64,000 nt of DNA from Begonia masoniana (GCA_022432975.1 CM039503.1:54744466-54808465), one strand, 5' to 3'. Shown: positions 10,794 through 22,167, counted from the first letter of the stretch. The notes: generated by a model from the letters alone, not told the origin. A program made the numbers and translations.

Positions 10794-11786
10794 ATGGAAA
10801 CTAGCACAAGTCAAAATGGTATCCTGTGGTTCTTCCGGGACAAGGGTTTCGACGAGAAAGTCATCGATGAAATGTTGAGAAAGTGTAAGCGCCTAGAAGG
10901 CGTTCAAAGAGAGAGAGCCTCCGAGAACTGGGCTTATCTGATGAGTATTGGGATTCAGGAGAGAAAACTCCCTTATATAGTTACTAAATGCCCCAAAATT
11001 CTTGCTCTTGGTCTCCACGAGAAGCTTGTTCCGATGGTTGAGTGCTTGAAGACTCTCGAAACTAGTCCCCACGAAGTCGCTTCCGCCATTTCCAAGTTTC
11101 CTCACATTCTTTCTCATAGTGTAGAAGAGAAGCTATCTCCCCTTTTGGCCTTCTTTCAGTCTTTGGGTGTTTCTGACAAGCAGCTTGGCAAGATCATTTT
11201 GCTTAATCCAAGGCTCATTAGCTACAGCATTGAACCAAAGCTGACTGAAATTGTGGAGTTCATAGCCAGTTTGGGGCTTGCCAAGGAAGTAATGATTGGC
11301 AAAGTTCTCTCAAAAAATCCATTTATAATGGGTTATAGTGTCGAAAAACGGCTGCGCCCAACTTCAGAATTTCTCAAATCGATTGGTCTAAAAGAGATAG
11401 ATCTTCAAACGGTCGTAATGAACTTTCCGGAACTTTTGTGCCGAGATGTAGACAAAATTCTGAAGCGTAACTTTATGTATTTGAAGAGATGTGGATTTCA
11501 AGACGCCGAGATAGCGTCTTTAGTAACAGGCTATCCCCCGATTCTGATTAAGAGTATCAAACACTCTTTAGAACCTCGGATAAGGTTTGTCGTCGATGTC
11601 ATGGGGAGAAAGATCGAAGAAGTTGCTAACTATCCTGACTTATTTCGCCATGGTTTGAAGAAGAGACTGGAGTTGAGGCACAGACTTTTGAAACAGAGAG
11701 AACTAGACTGCAGCTTGAGTGAGATGCTGGAATCAAATCAAAAGAAATTCTTGATGAAATTTGGTTTGTTGGAAGCATCTGTGTAA
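10794..11786 (+). CDS. MTERF6: mTERF family protein, mTERF6/PDE191-like (330 aa)
   Basis: Member of the mitochondrial transcription termination factor family. In Arabidopsis the close homologue acts in organelle transcription termination and tRNA maturation and is needed for plastid function (family knowledge). The protein is built of repeated ~35-residue helical mTERF motifs with the usual Pro-containing signature (KCPKILALGL, KFPHILSHSV, LNPRLISYSI, KNPFIMGYSV, NFPELLCRDV, GYPPILIKSI, NYPDLFRHGL). I chose ATG 10794 because the preceding bases end in TTTTCAG, an intron acceptor at 10786-10788. A 5' UTR intron thus runs from 10107 to 10788 and the longer open frame from 10764 is intronic. The N-terminus is short, so a targeting peptide is not obvious. 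Length fits the family (~330). It is intact. Confidence 0.9.
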   Translation: METSTSQNGILWFFRDKGFDEKVIDEMLRKCKRLEGVQRERASENWAYLMSIGIQERKLPYIVTKCPKILALGLHEKLVPMVECLKTLETSPHEVASAISKFPHILSHSVEEKLSPLLAFFQSLGVSDKQLGKIILLNPRLISYSIEPKLTEIVEFIASLGLAKEVMIGKVLSKNPFIMGYSVEKRLRPTSEFLKSIGLKEIDLQTVVMNFPELLCRDVDKILKRNFMYLKRCGFQDAEIASLVTGYPPILIKSIKHSLEPRIRFVVDVMGRKIEEVANYPDLFRHGLKKRLELRHRLLKQRELDCSLSEMLESNQKKFLMKFGLLEASV

Positions 11787-13074
11787 GGTACTGTAGCTGC
11801 GCGCTCGCTTTCGTATTTTTTCACAATCTAAAGCAAATTGTTGCTCGATTCAACAATCTAGTTTTGAGTGAATTTGACTTGTCTATGTTCCTGTGTTGAT
11901 CAATGCAAAGATGAGGAGCTAGTTGACATTTAATTGTGTTTTTTTTTTTTCTATACAGGCAATGAATATGGATGAGGTGGTTCCTCTCTGAACAATCATG
12001 ACTAGAGTTAAAAACTCTGAATTTTGGTACGTGGATAGAATCTACGCCCAAAGGAAGAGTAGGTTTCTTAGTTGGAAGCACAATCAAGCAATCAGGAATT
12101 GTACTTCTTCTAAACATGCGTAACAAAGTTTGAAATTTCAAAATTTGAGATTCATTTTATTCAAAACATACCTCATAATTCAGGTCGAACTATTCTCTAA
12201 AATAGGAGATGGTTAGATTTAGAGATTTATTGGGTGAAAAATATAATCCCATAACATTGGAGCACATCTCCATGACTATAAACTGGGAGAAGGCTCAAGC
12301 AGAAAGGACGGAGTCGATGTACGCACGGATAAAATCCTGGAAATCATTTCCTCACGAATCCTTTTCCAAGAACTTATGTGCGAAATTCAAACATTTAGTG
12401 CAAAGTGAAGGGGATTTAGGCATTTAAAGGGTATTTTGGCCGGTTCAATTCCGGGTTTGGTTTTGAATTTTTATTTCAAAAACAAACCGAGTTCCTGAAA
12501 AAAGGTGGAGTCGAAGCTTTACATTTCGCAAGAGATGCAATTACATTGACTTTAGACAGCAACCAAACCAAGCAGGATCAAATTAGCGACAAAATTTGAA
12601 GATTGCCTCCTAAAAGACACTGCCATTGTAAGCTCTCTCTTTAGAAATTGAGAGACCTCCATGCTGCTCGGAAAATCACGCCCACTCTTCCGTTCTCCAA
12701 TACAACCCAATGCTCGTCAAATCGGAGGCTTTACCGTCTTGGCTTCCCTGTAAAACCAGAGTGGTCGAGTATAATCACGAACAAGGAAAAATAAGCCTAC
12801 TTTTAGTATAAAAAGGTATACATGACAGAGAAAATATCCTCAACCTTGGAGAACCAGTGAGAGTTTTATGCATTCTTGATTGTCTGTCTGTCTGTTGCCA
12901 TATGAGGCCAAGCCATCTTCCTAGATAATGACACTTCTATCTTTGTCACAAGAACTTCTATTCATCCTTGATACTCTGGGAGATCAGTACATACCCTCTT
13001 AAGGAACAGACCTTTTAAGAATAAAGCAATGTCATCTGGTCTTAAATTCCAAGATTGAGGTTTAAGGTGTACTT
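11787..13074. other. mTERF6 3' UTR and convergent spacer to FRS5
   Basis: A pyrimidine tract ending CTATACAG at 11959 with a GTAAGG just after the mTERF stop suggests an optional 3' UTR intron. The reading frame at 12209-12427 resembles nothing I know and is probably chance. Around 12630-12760 a stretch of moderate GC may belong to the 3' UTR of the FAR1-related gene, which reads leftward into this region. Confidence 0.4.
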
Positions 13075-13249
13075 TTAAAATCCGTCTTTCAAACTAATCT
13101 TTATGGTCTGCACTTTTATAGATAACTGCAGTTTATGATCCTCAATATCTTTCAAAACTGAAAGCAGGTTGGCACGATACATTTCGCATTTCCGACTTGC
13201 ACTCTCCAGCTCATTTGTAAGTGCTCTTATCTGTCTTGTCCATATCATC
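13075..13249 (-). CDS. Probable last coding exon of the FRS5-like gene (frameshifted)
   Basis: On the minus strand an acceptor (CTGCAG, 13250-13255) is followed by DDMDK and then, after a one-base shift at about 13232, by QIRALTNELESASRKC, MYRANLLSVLKDIEDH and KLQLSIKVQTIKISLKDGF, then a stop at 13075-13077. Coiled-coil tails of this kind end FAR1-related proteins (recalled). The upstream exon carries TGA (13438-13440) just before a possible GAG/GTTAGA donor, and one further shift there would join the two. Either both shifts are sequence errors, or this is a decayed alternative end. Confidence 0.55.
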
Positions 13250-13437
13250 CTGCAGCAAGATCTACACGGCTTAAAACGGTAACAGGCAACAGCATATCAG
13301 AGTATGATATTCATAGGTCTGACATTTTCATTCAAATGATAAGGACAGGCTATGAAAGCAAGAGATATTGCATAGAAAAATTTGTCAAGTAGTTTAAGGA
13401 AACATGATATTCATAGCCTAGTAAACAAACTCTAACC

Positions 13438-15633
13438 TCAGACATTTGCTGGTCCTGAGCTCTTTTGGTGAACCGAATTGCTATCACTTGCACAGCTTCC
13501 ATCATTTACAGATCCTAGCTTGACTCGCCCGTTGACAATAGGAGCCCTCCCTTCTTTCTTTGTTGCATGCGCTACAGTTTTTGCTGCCTTCTGAAGAGAT
13601 TCCATTGCCACATTGTAAGTTTCCACAGTTTTTGCTCCTTCGTCCACAAATTTAAAGACTTCATGCTGTAACGTATTGTATCGAACAGTATGAGATTCAA
13701 GGTAATTAGTGTATATATCTCTACCATGATCCTCTAATATCACACTGCTCTTGGCTTTTCGTGTCCATCGTTTCAATATGTAATGAGCGGGAAGAGTAAG
13801 GACATTAGTCACTCTAAACACCGCCAATACATGTCTACAAAGAAGACCTGAGAACTCAAACATTTGGCAACTACAAGTTGCTTTCATTTGAAGAACATTA
13901 AATTTAACAAAGTAATACTTATGGTCCTCCCCAAACTTTGCCACTTGATAAGTAATTATCTCCCCATCATCATCGGCCTTGGAAGCCATGAAAGTCAAAG
14001 TCCCAATCAGCTCTTCTTGAAACCTGACAAATATTTTTCGGGTGTAAAGGTCGGAGACCTGTTTTTCCATTGGGGATGGAGTCTTCAAGACAGGGGAAGT
14101 ATTCATACAGTCATAATCAGCTTTCACTTCCTTCTCGTGGCGACTCTCTAGAGCTTTTTCATACAGCTTGAAGAATTGGCTCAAATTAGTTGAAGCATTA
14201 ACATACCCATCAAAATATGAGTTCATACTATCACTTCTCTGTGTTATTGACATCTCTGCAAAAAAAGTATCCCGTAAGTACACCGGGACCCACTGCATTC
14301 TAGAAGAGTAAATCGCTTGAAGCCAATCATGATCCCTTAGATCATATCTATCAACAAGAGACAACCAACAAGACTCAAATTCCTCTATTGACTCTGTCAA
14401 GTTTACACATTTATGAAAGTCAGCTTCAAAGTTTGGATATTTCAGAAACACATGAGATAATTTCTCCTGACACTTTTTAAAGATATGCCATTTGCAATAA
14501 CGATGTCGGGCCTCCGGGAAAACTTGAGCAATGGCTGACCGTATCACTGCATCATGATCTGTCGTGATTGAAATTGGAGGGCGACCAGACATTGCTACAA
14601 GCCACGTCTTAAACAACCATACAAAGGACGCTTCAGTTTCATTTATCAAGAAAGCACAACCAAACAAGACAGGCTGCCCGTGATGATTTACTCCAGTGAA
14701 GGGAGCAAAGGGAAGCCGATACCTATTTGACCTATAGGTGGTGTCAAATGTAACAGTATCACCAAAATAAGTATAATTTAGTTGTGCCTTTGAATCGGCC
14801 CAGAAAACATTGGTCACAGACTGATCCTCCTCACCCTGCACCGCGTAGAAGAAATTGTGATTTTCGGCGTGCATTTGTCTCAAGTAATCTAGCAGAAGTT
14901 GAATGTCTCCTTCTAAGCTTCTTTGGCGATTATTCCTCATATAATTTCTACAATCTACCTCTGTAAAGCCAACTTTGCTTATTCCACCGTATTCTTTTAT
15001 TAGGGCAGACATGATCCTACGAGGACCCATTCCAGCAGCCTGTAAGGTGTCGATCAAGGTTTTCGCAGGACCTGAGATTTGCCGGTGAGACCTTAAGCAG
15101 TGAACCTGATCAGGTGGTACCAGCTCATGATTATGCTCTCGGACCAATCCAGACACAACCCATTTCCCAGAATCCTGCACTTTCACAGACAAAGATGCTT
15201 TGCACCCCACTCGTGTAATAGTTCGTGGCCGTTTAATTTCTCTGTCCTTCGTGCGCTTCTCATTCAAGTTTCTGAATCCTTCCTTAGCACAAACAAATTG
15301 CCTCTGTATAATCGCTCCATCACGCCTTGAACGCCGAGATGAACTTACCCGGGTACTAAACCCAACACGGCGAGCATAAGAATTATAAAATGCCTTGGCA
15401 GCTTCTTCTGATTCAAATTCCATACCTTCTAAAGGTTCTAGGTCCAAGAGGTCCCCTTCAGGAAAGTAACTTTCACTATTTCCAGGGATACCACTTTGAC
15501 TGGTAGGAAAAGGGCTGTCGACCATTTCCTCATCATCCATTTGATGATCAATGTCCAAATCATCGTCATTTCCGTCCCGCTCACTACATCCACCACCCAA
15601 TCCAATGTCGAATTCAATTAACTCATTATCCAT
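13438..15633 (-). CDS. FRS5: FAR1-RELATED SEQUENCE 5-like transposase-derived factor (731 aa)
   Basis: Plant FAR1/FHY3 family, domesticated from a Mutator-type transposase; members act as transcription factors in the nucleus. Domains in order: acidic N-terminus; FAR1 zinc-binding DNA-binding domain, about residues 80-175 (AFYNSYARRVGFSTR, CAKEGFRN, TRVGCKASL, HNHELV); MULE transposase core, about 275-385 (FGDTVTFDTTYRSNRYRLPF, GQPVLFGCAFL, TDHDAVIRSAI, RHRYCKWHI); SWIM zinc finger, about 580-600 (CSCQMFEFSGLLCRHVL). I chose ATG 15633 (MDNELIEFDIG) over an upstream in-frame TTG. The order of conserved blocks matches FRS5 rather than FAR1/FHY3. The frame is open throughout, but the C-terminus may be cut short by a shift (see 13075-13249). 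Neighbouring mTERF6 and PPR repeat the Arabidopsis order. Confidence 0.9.
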   Translation of the reverse strand: MDNELIEFDIGLGGGCSERDGNDDDLDIDHQMDDEEMVDSPFPTSQSGIPGNSESYFPEGDLLDLEPLEGMEFESEEAAKAFYNSYARRVGFSTRVSSSRRSRRDGAIIQRQFVCAKEGFRNLNEKRTKDREIKRPRTITRVGCKASLSVKVQDSGKWVVSGLVREHNHELVPPDQVHCLRSHRQISGPAKTLIDTLQAAGMGPRRIMSALIKEYGGISKVGFTEVDCRNYMRNNRQRSLEGDIQLLLDYLRQMHAENHNFFYAVQGEEDQSVTNVFWADSKAQLNYTYFGDTVTFDTTYRSNRYRLPFAPFTGVNHHGQPVLFGCAFLINETEASFVWLFKTWLVAMSGRPPISITTDHDAVIRSAIAQVFPEARHRYCKWHIFKKCQEKLSHVFLKYPNFEADFHKCVNLTESIEEFESCWLSLVDRYDLRDHDWLQAIYSSRMQWVPVYLRDTFFAEMSITQRSDSMNSYFDGYVNASTNLSQFFKLYEKALESRHEKEVKADYDCMNTSPVLKTPSPMEKQVSDLYTRKIFVRFQEELIGTLTFMASKADDDGEIITYQVAKFGEDHKYYFVKFNVLQMKATCSCQMFEFSGLLCRHVLAVFRVTNVLTLPAHYILKRWTRKAKSSVILEDHGRDIYTNYLESHTVRYNTLQHEVFKFVDEGAKTVETYNVAMESLQKAAKTVAHATKKEGRAPIVNGRVKLGSVNDGSCASDSNSVHQKSSGPANV

Positions 15634-16976
15634 GTGTAGCAATACACAGAGCCCAATTCTTACTTTCGATTTTCAATTCTCTCTCTTCGAATTCCTAACT
15701 AACAAAACTGAATTTTGTCAATTTCTGAATAGTATATCTGCACAACCACTTCCCCCTCTATAGTTTTCACGTAAAACATGTAGGGAAAAAAAAGGAGTAA
15801 GATTATCTGAAACAACGCATCAAGAAAGAATGACTGACCCGACCCTCAGCGCTACCATCTCCAAGTCGACGACGATGGCCCTGCTAGATCTTTACAGGAT
15901 GGGAATTTACAGTACGAACAGAGCTTGATTCCTAGGGTTTGTAAAAGAGAAAGCAGTTGAATTTTGCCGGGAAAATGAGGGATTTGGTAGGGAGCGGGGA
16001 GGAAGAGATTGCAGAGAGAAGAGAGAGAGTGGAAATGCGTTGATGAAGAAGTAAAGTGGTAATGATTTCCAAAACGGGGGAGAGAACACGGGAGCTTGAT
16101 AATGGTGGATAGGTTCTTCGTACCCTATTTTAACCCACCTCCATGTCGGGTTCTGATCACCTGCTTCGCCCACCACCTTCTATGATTCCACTACCGTTGG
16201 ATCTTACCACATAGATCATCTCATCTCCCTAGAAAATTATCCTCGAGATTTAAATTTTGTAAATAAATAATTATCTTAAAATTATTTTCTAATAATTATG
16301 TTTAATTGAATAACGTTTATTCAATCCAAATATTATGTCTCATTGGTCGGTTAGTCCAATTTTGATAAATCACAAGTTCTAACTCGAGATGAATGCATAT
16401 TTTAGTCTGTCCAAACGAGAATGGTCAATTAGAAGTTTTAGCTCGAAAGTAAGAACTTCGTTTTCGTGCAGAGGCAATGAAATGTAATGATGTTCGAAGC
16501 GCACGAACGACAGAGAAATTAAACGGCCACGAACTACAAACCAAGCCTCTTCTTGTAGTCGACTGAAATCGATCATTCTCCGACCAAAATAGCACATACG
16601 TAAATCGAACGTCATCACATTTCATTGTTTTCAAATTTTATGTACGCATATATATTGTTACCGATTAGTTTTTTATTATCATTGTTAGTCTTGTGCATGT
16701 GTGTGATTAGTTGAGTTGACACATAACATGCAACTATTTATTTGACCATTTGAATCTTAAAAATCAAGAAATTACATGACCAAGAGGTTATCAAAGTTGA
16801 GATTCGATTTGTTCGAAAAAATTTAAGGTGTCAGTTGAATATATTGTCGTGAGATCAAGGGTTAAATTACTTTAACAAATATTGACAATTAAAAAAATAA
16901 CAAAAAAAATGAATTTCTTTTACGGGTATGAGAATCTCTGAGTGAGTATATCCAAGCATTAGTGCTACTATTTTTG
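15634..16976. other. FRS5 promoter/leader and AT-rich spacer
   Basis: 15634-16180 is likely leader and promoter of the FRS5-like gene. A GC-richer patch at 15900-16180 holds only short chance frames. 16200-16970 is AT-rich spacer. I see no gene or clear repeat. Confidence 0.4.
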
Positions 16977-18033
16977 TCAATGTTGAATGTGTAAACTATG
17001 GCAAACTAGGATATCCTTGAAAGGAACAACGCACAAAATAGGATTACCGCTGTCCCTGTCATGAATAAGGGTGGACTTGTCGCCGTTCCCCTTGTCGATG
17101 AAGCTGTCTTTATCGTGTTTGTACGAAGAAAGTGTTGTTTGGTCAATTGTTCCATCTCTGTAGATGAAGATTTTGTCATTTTCATCAATATGACACCACT
17201 TTCTGGATTTGTCATGAGTCCTGTGGAGTGGCATCCCTCTGCCAAAACAGTCAAATCAATCATCACATTTTTCAAATTTGAAAACCCAATTGAAAGCTGC
17301 ATGACTGTCTGAGACAAATTCATCTAGGGAATCACTGTTCTGCAATAAATGGTGGCAAAACAGAGAAAAGTAGGAAACAAGATGATAATGAGAAAAACCT
17401 TGTGCCATAGGATGGAAATGCAGAGTGTTTCGAAATTGATGCATGCCTTCAAACATCATGAATTAAAAAGCCCAAAATCATTTACGAATTTCTCGAAAAA
17501 GACGAGAACCAAACTCAATTTGAATGATCTGTTAAGGAATCTATCATTGTAAAATAATGCCGGAAAATTTCGAAATTGAGGCCAGAGCATATAAAATGCA
17601 AAAGACCATTGCAAGTTATTCGTTTAATGGAAATGTTAGCCAGAGGTAGAGTCGAAGACAGAGAAAGAAACCGAAAGAATAGGAAATCGTACCGAACATG
17701 GAAGATATTGGAGACGTCGTACATCCCGAGGTGAAAATTCACAGCTTCAAGAAACAATTGATACGTATAAACGTGGAGGCCATCGATCCTAGGGTAAGGA
17801 AGCCTGGGCCTCGGAGGCGACTGTGTTTCCGATTGACACCTCTGCATTCTCCCGGGGAAGACGTACTCCTTCCACACAAGTCCGGGATCGTTGTCGTGTT
17901 CATGGGGAGGAAGCTCGACAAAGCCCAACGTGGCCATGATCGGCTCAAGCTGCTGGTGAGTCATGATAGGCTTGAAGGTGCGAGTGTACCAGAGCGCCAG
18001 CTTTCGCATGGAATCCATGGCATGATTGTCCAT
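16977..18033 (-). CDS. Conserved plant protein of unknown function (two exons, ~200 aa)
   Basis: Exon 1 is 17693-18033 and exon 2 is 16977-17238. The donor (CG/GTACGA) and acceptor (GGCAG/AGGG) fit in phase, with a split Arg codon. The start is ATG 18033 (MDNHAMDSMRKLALWY). Visible blocks are WYTRTFKPIMTHQQLEPIM, ATLGFVELPP, VWKEYVFPGR, PRPRLPYPRIDGLHVYTYQ, AVNFHLGMYDVSNIFHVRG, MPLHR and, near the C-terminus, the acidic Lys-rich stretch ending VVPFKDILVC. No signal peptide or membrane span is seen. The splice fit and well-formed blocks make a real gene likely. I recognise the type as a conserved plant protein but can name no function. The shorter frames inside the intron (e.g. 17256-17459) are not coding. 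Confidence 0.7.
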
Positions 18034-19231
18034 TTCAATCTTGTTTTCGCTCTACAGGATTTCGTTGGAAGAAGATGAAATCGAGAGAGAGAGTGAATTA
18101 CGGATAGAGAAGCTTGAATTTAGGGATTTGAGTGAGGAATTTGGAGGTTAAGCTGGAGAGGGGTTGTAACTTCTGCTCTCCAAATGAACACTTGGGAACA
18201 TATAAAGACGCCTGATTTGTAGGACCCACATTCAATCAAAGTTTCTTAACTTTTTCTCTCAAATTAAATAATAAATTAAAAATAATTATCGATTTAAAAG
18301 CGCTTTATTTCAATTAGTCCATGTACTAAAACAACCGGTAAACCAAATCTTATACTTTGATTCTGCTATCAGATTTGACCTTTTATCAATAATTTTGTTA
18401 AATTATCATTTAAAAAATTATCAAACGATCAACTCAAACTTTAAGGATAAATTTGATAGTTGCCTTGTAAATTTCACGTGACTTTTATTGTTGGTTAGTC
18501 CTATAGTATATTAGGAACTTGTATTTTTATTATTGCGTGTTTCAATATAAGATGTCGCTCTTAAAGTAATTTTTTAATTTTTTTCCTAGTCAAACTTGAA
18601 GAAAGTGTTGCTCAAAAAACGTAAGAGCCCACTTGATTAACTATTTACATTTATCTTAATAATTATATTAATTAACGAGTAACGTGCAACGTTACGTTAA
18701 GACGTAAAATTAGATAATAGAATTAGACGTTGTTTTTTTGAAGTAAATAAATATAATTACTCTTTATTTTTATTTTTGAATAGTTATATAAACTAAATTA
18801 GAGTTTTAAATAATAAATTGTTTATTAGATAATATATTTTTGTTTATTAATATTAGATTTCAACACATGGAAGGCACGTACGCGTCAAGTTTTTTTTTTA
18901 TTTTCTACGACGACTAACCCCAGTGGAGAAGTATTCCGATGAAACATGCTCGACAGTGGCACGAACAACGTTGCACACGTGTGAATTAGCATGAACGAAC
19001 AACTTTACCGAGTGAAAATCGCCAACCACGACTTCGTAGAAATCGTCGAAAATAGTCCCGAATGGAACGAGGAATATACTTGGGAAATTTACATAAATTT
19101 TAAACATTGAATTGAAAGATATGGATAATATAATTATGTGAATGAATCATATTTGTTATTTTAATTTTTAGCACATTGTTACATTACATGTGTTCCTTTT
19201 ACCATAAAATTGCATGGATGACAATGATCAA

Positions 19232-19271
<40 letters not shown>

Positions 19272-19284
19272 GAGAAGTGGGGAA
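18034..19284. other. Divergent spacer with (CT)16 upstream of the aminoacylase
   Basis: Leader of the unknown gene (to about 18170), then AT-rich DNA with no gene. The frame at 18898-19107 resembles nothing known. A (CT)16 run at 19237-19268 ends 16 bp before the aminoacylase start codon and so lies in its 5' leader, where CT/GA runs are common in plants. Confidence 0.6.
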
Positions 19285-21737
19285 ATGGTGATCAGTTGCA
19301 GAAACCTTCTCCTCTGCCTCACATGTCTTCTGCTGCTTTCATCATCAGTTTCTGAGGAGACGCTATCATCGGCGTCACCGTCGTCCTCTGAAGTTATATC
19401 GAGATTTCAAGAGTATCTCCGAATTGAAACCGCGCAACCTAACCCTCTGTATTACAAAGGTGCTGATTTTATCCGCTCTCAGGCGAAATCCATTGATCTT
19501 GAATATCGGGTTCTCGAATTTGTCCAGGGAAAGCCCCTCGTCCTCCTTAAATGGCCTGGCTCCAATCCTGAACTCCCCTCTATCCTCCTCAATTCCCATA
19601 CTGACGTCGTTCCAGCCGAGCACCACAAATGGAATCACCCTCCCTTCGACGCCCACCTTGACTCGCAGGGAAATATATTCGCCAGAGGCTCCCAGGACAT
19701 GAAGTGCGTTGGGTTGCAGTACCTCGAGGCTATTCGGCGCTTGAAAGCTTCTGGATTTGAGCCGACTCGATCTGTTTACTTGTCTTTCGTCCCTGACGAG
19801 GAGATTGGCGGCCATGACGGTGCAGAGAAATTTGCTGAATCAGAAAGCTTTAAGAAATTGAACGTCGGCAGTTGTTCTCGATGAAGGTTCAGATTCTTTC
19901 TCGACTGTATGTTTCCTTTCTCACTGTTCTTCGCTAAAACAAACTCCATTATTTGCGATTTGTGATTTTTGAAATTAGGTCTGGCATCCCCGGATGAAAA
20001 CTACAGAGCATTTTATGCAGGAGAGAAGCCCATGGTGGATGGTGATTAAAGCAGTGGGGGCACCTGGACATGGTGCAAAGCTATATGACAACTCTGCAAT
20101 GGAGAATCTGTTCAAAAGTATTGAAAGTGTGAGGAGGTTCAGAGCTTCACAGTTTGATTTGGTGAAGGCAGGCTTGAAGAACGAGGGAGAAGTTATCTCA
20201 GTGAACATGGTCTTTTTGAAGGCTGGGACACCATCTCCGACTGTGAGTTCATCTCAATTCCCTGAGCTTATACTTCAAGGATTGTCCTTAATTGTTGGAT
20301 TTTTCTGTTCTTCTGCTGTTGCAATATTCAATACACTGTTATTTCCCATGAATTTTAGCACTCATTGGCTATTGATTTTACATATGTTTAGACATAATAA
20401 AAGCCAAGAACATACATGTTAACTGTAAGATCACTTTCTTTGATAAAGATGATGTGCCTGACTAAGGTTATCGTTGGTTGCCAATAAGTCGATATGTAAC
20501 GATATCATTGAATTCTTGTGGATTTCTCTTAGAATCCTAGAATTCTGCCAATTTTATGGCACCGAACTCATCAAGTGGTAATATTCAAGCTAACTTCATC
20601 AGCTTCCTTCTAGATTTCAATATTCAAGCTAACTTCATCAGCTTCCTTCTAGATTTCATAGTTTCTTTCAGAATTCTGCCAGCTCTGTAGAAGTATAAGT
20701 AAATTGAGCCACTATGATTCTGCCAGCTCTTTAGAGGTACATATAATCGAGCCACCATGTCTAATAGATCATCTGATGTTGTTAAGATTGAAAACAGTTT
20801 GTTGAAGGGAGAATCATTAGCAATTAGCATATACTTTATTTGGAAAATGATTCAGGCAAAGTCTCAAATGTATTTTTTCTGCCAAATTACAGTTGTCTGC
20901 AACATAATATGTTTGGTTTTGGTTGTTCTCCATAACTAACTATTCATCATAATTAAGAATGGGGGCTGTTCATTGCAAGGCAAACTGAATTTCTCATCGT
21001 CTGTCTACCAGGGTTTTGTCATGAATTTGCAGCCCTCAGAAGCAGAAGCGGGTTTTGATATACGGATTCCGCCAACTGCAGATCAACAAGCTCTAGAAAA
21101 ACGGATTACCGAGGAGTGGGCACCTGCTTCTAGAAATATGACATTCGAGGTAGGAATTCTCTCAATGAGACTATTTTACTTCTATAAATTTGGTGGGATA
21201 GCAAGTGCAAATTGCTGTAAAAAAATATATCTTGAAAGGATAGCTTATGTCTATTTTCTGCTATCTCTATTGCTTTGCAGTTCAAGCAGAAAGTTTCTGT
21301 TCATGACAAGTTTGGAAAACCTGTTATTACTGCAACTGACAGTTCTAACCCCTGGTGGAATCTTTTTGAGAGAGCTGTTAAAAAGGCTAATGGAAAACTT
21401 GGTAAACCAGAGATATTTCCAGCGTCGACAGATGCACGTTACTTTCGGGATCAAGGCTTGCCAGCTATTGGATTCTCTCCTATGGCCAACACGCCTATTC
21501 TCCTTCACGACCATAATGAGGTACGAATCTGATTCGATACTCAGTTCTTGTCTACTCGAGTTTTATTTGGTGGTTTCCTCTTGGCATGGCTTTATAACAT
21601 TCCAAATTTCTACTTTCTTTCAGTTTCTGAATCAAGACGAGTACTTGAAAGGAATCGATGCATATGTTTCGATAATCAAAGATTTTGCTTCCTATGTTGA
21701 ACATACGAGCAAAGACAGCGTCAAAGACGAGCTGTAA
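19285..21737 (+). CDS. ACY1: Aminoacylase-1-like M20 peptidase with ER retention signal (two frame breaks)
   Basis: Zn-dependent hydrolase of N-acyl amino acids. Exons 19285-19886, 19979-20242, 21012-21149, 21281-21520 and 21624-21737 have good splice sites. Metal-ligand motifs: NSHTDVVPAE, GSQDMKC, PDEEIGG, ASTDARYF, LLHDHNE. A hydrophobic signal peptide (residues ~4-23) and a C-terminal KDEL point to the ER lumen. Two small indels break the frame: a one-base gain near 19870 (after KKLNV) and a net loss of two bases in the GA run near 20025 (before PWWMVIKA). Between them the proper reading is kept in the shifted frame (LDEG/LASPDENYRAFYAGE). All later exons are in order. Either this copy is freshly broken or the assembly has indel errors. 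It resembles Arabidopsis At4g38220 (recalled). Confidence 0.88.
20580..20759. repeat. Two adjacent tandem duplications in aminoacylase intron 2
   Basis: An exact 39-bp unit is repeated head to tail (20580-20618, 20619-20657). Fifteen bases further, an imperfect 44-bp unit is repeated (20673-20716, 20717-20759; both open ATTCTGCCAGCTCT). Both are within the long second intron and have no coding effect. Confidence 0.9.
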
Positions 21738-22167
21738 GGATGCATAATTTCAACTTTTATGCTGAATTCAAGCGAAATGTCATTTCTCAGATGAGATGTA
21801 AACTACAATTGAATAGGGAATAGGGCGTATACAGAAATCATAAAGGCCAGACCAGATGTTTGGCTCCTCCTTGTGAATTTATTCTCTCTAAATTATGCTC
21901 CTCAGATGCTTTACATATCTAGTAATAAAATAGAAGTATTTTTGGTTAGTCTGCTGCTACCCCATCAATACATTTTCCCTTCTTTTTCTCTAATCTAACC
22001 TTGTTGGTGCTGTATAATGGAAGCCACGGAAGGTAATAAAAGTTCCATTCAGCAATCTTTACTTCCTCAATAACGAGTATGCGCTATTTCGAAAATAGTT
22101 CTTTTTATTGTTCTGAGTTATTTTCACTGAGACTATGCAGTTGGAAAGAGCATCAGGTCATTGTTTT
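21738..22167. other. Convergent 3' ends of aminoacylase and PPR-DYW genes
   Basis: A 430-bp stretch between two genes pointing at each other. It holds their 3' UTRs and several AATAAA-like words (e.g. AATAAAA at 21922, AATAAAAG at 22036). No other feature is seen. Confidence 0.5.

Noticed and set aside
12209..12427. 72-aa frame after mTERF6
   Set aside because: No known motif, no clear context, and length within chance for this base composition.
17698..18078. 126-aa plus-strand frame overlapping the unknown gene
   Set aside because: It is antisense to exon 1 of the better-supported minus-strand gene.
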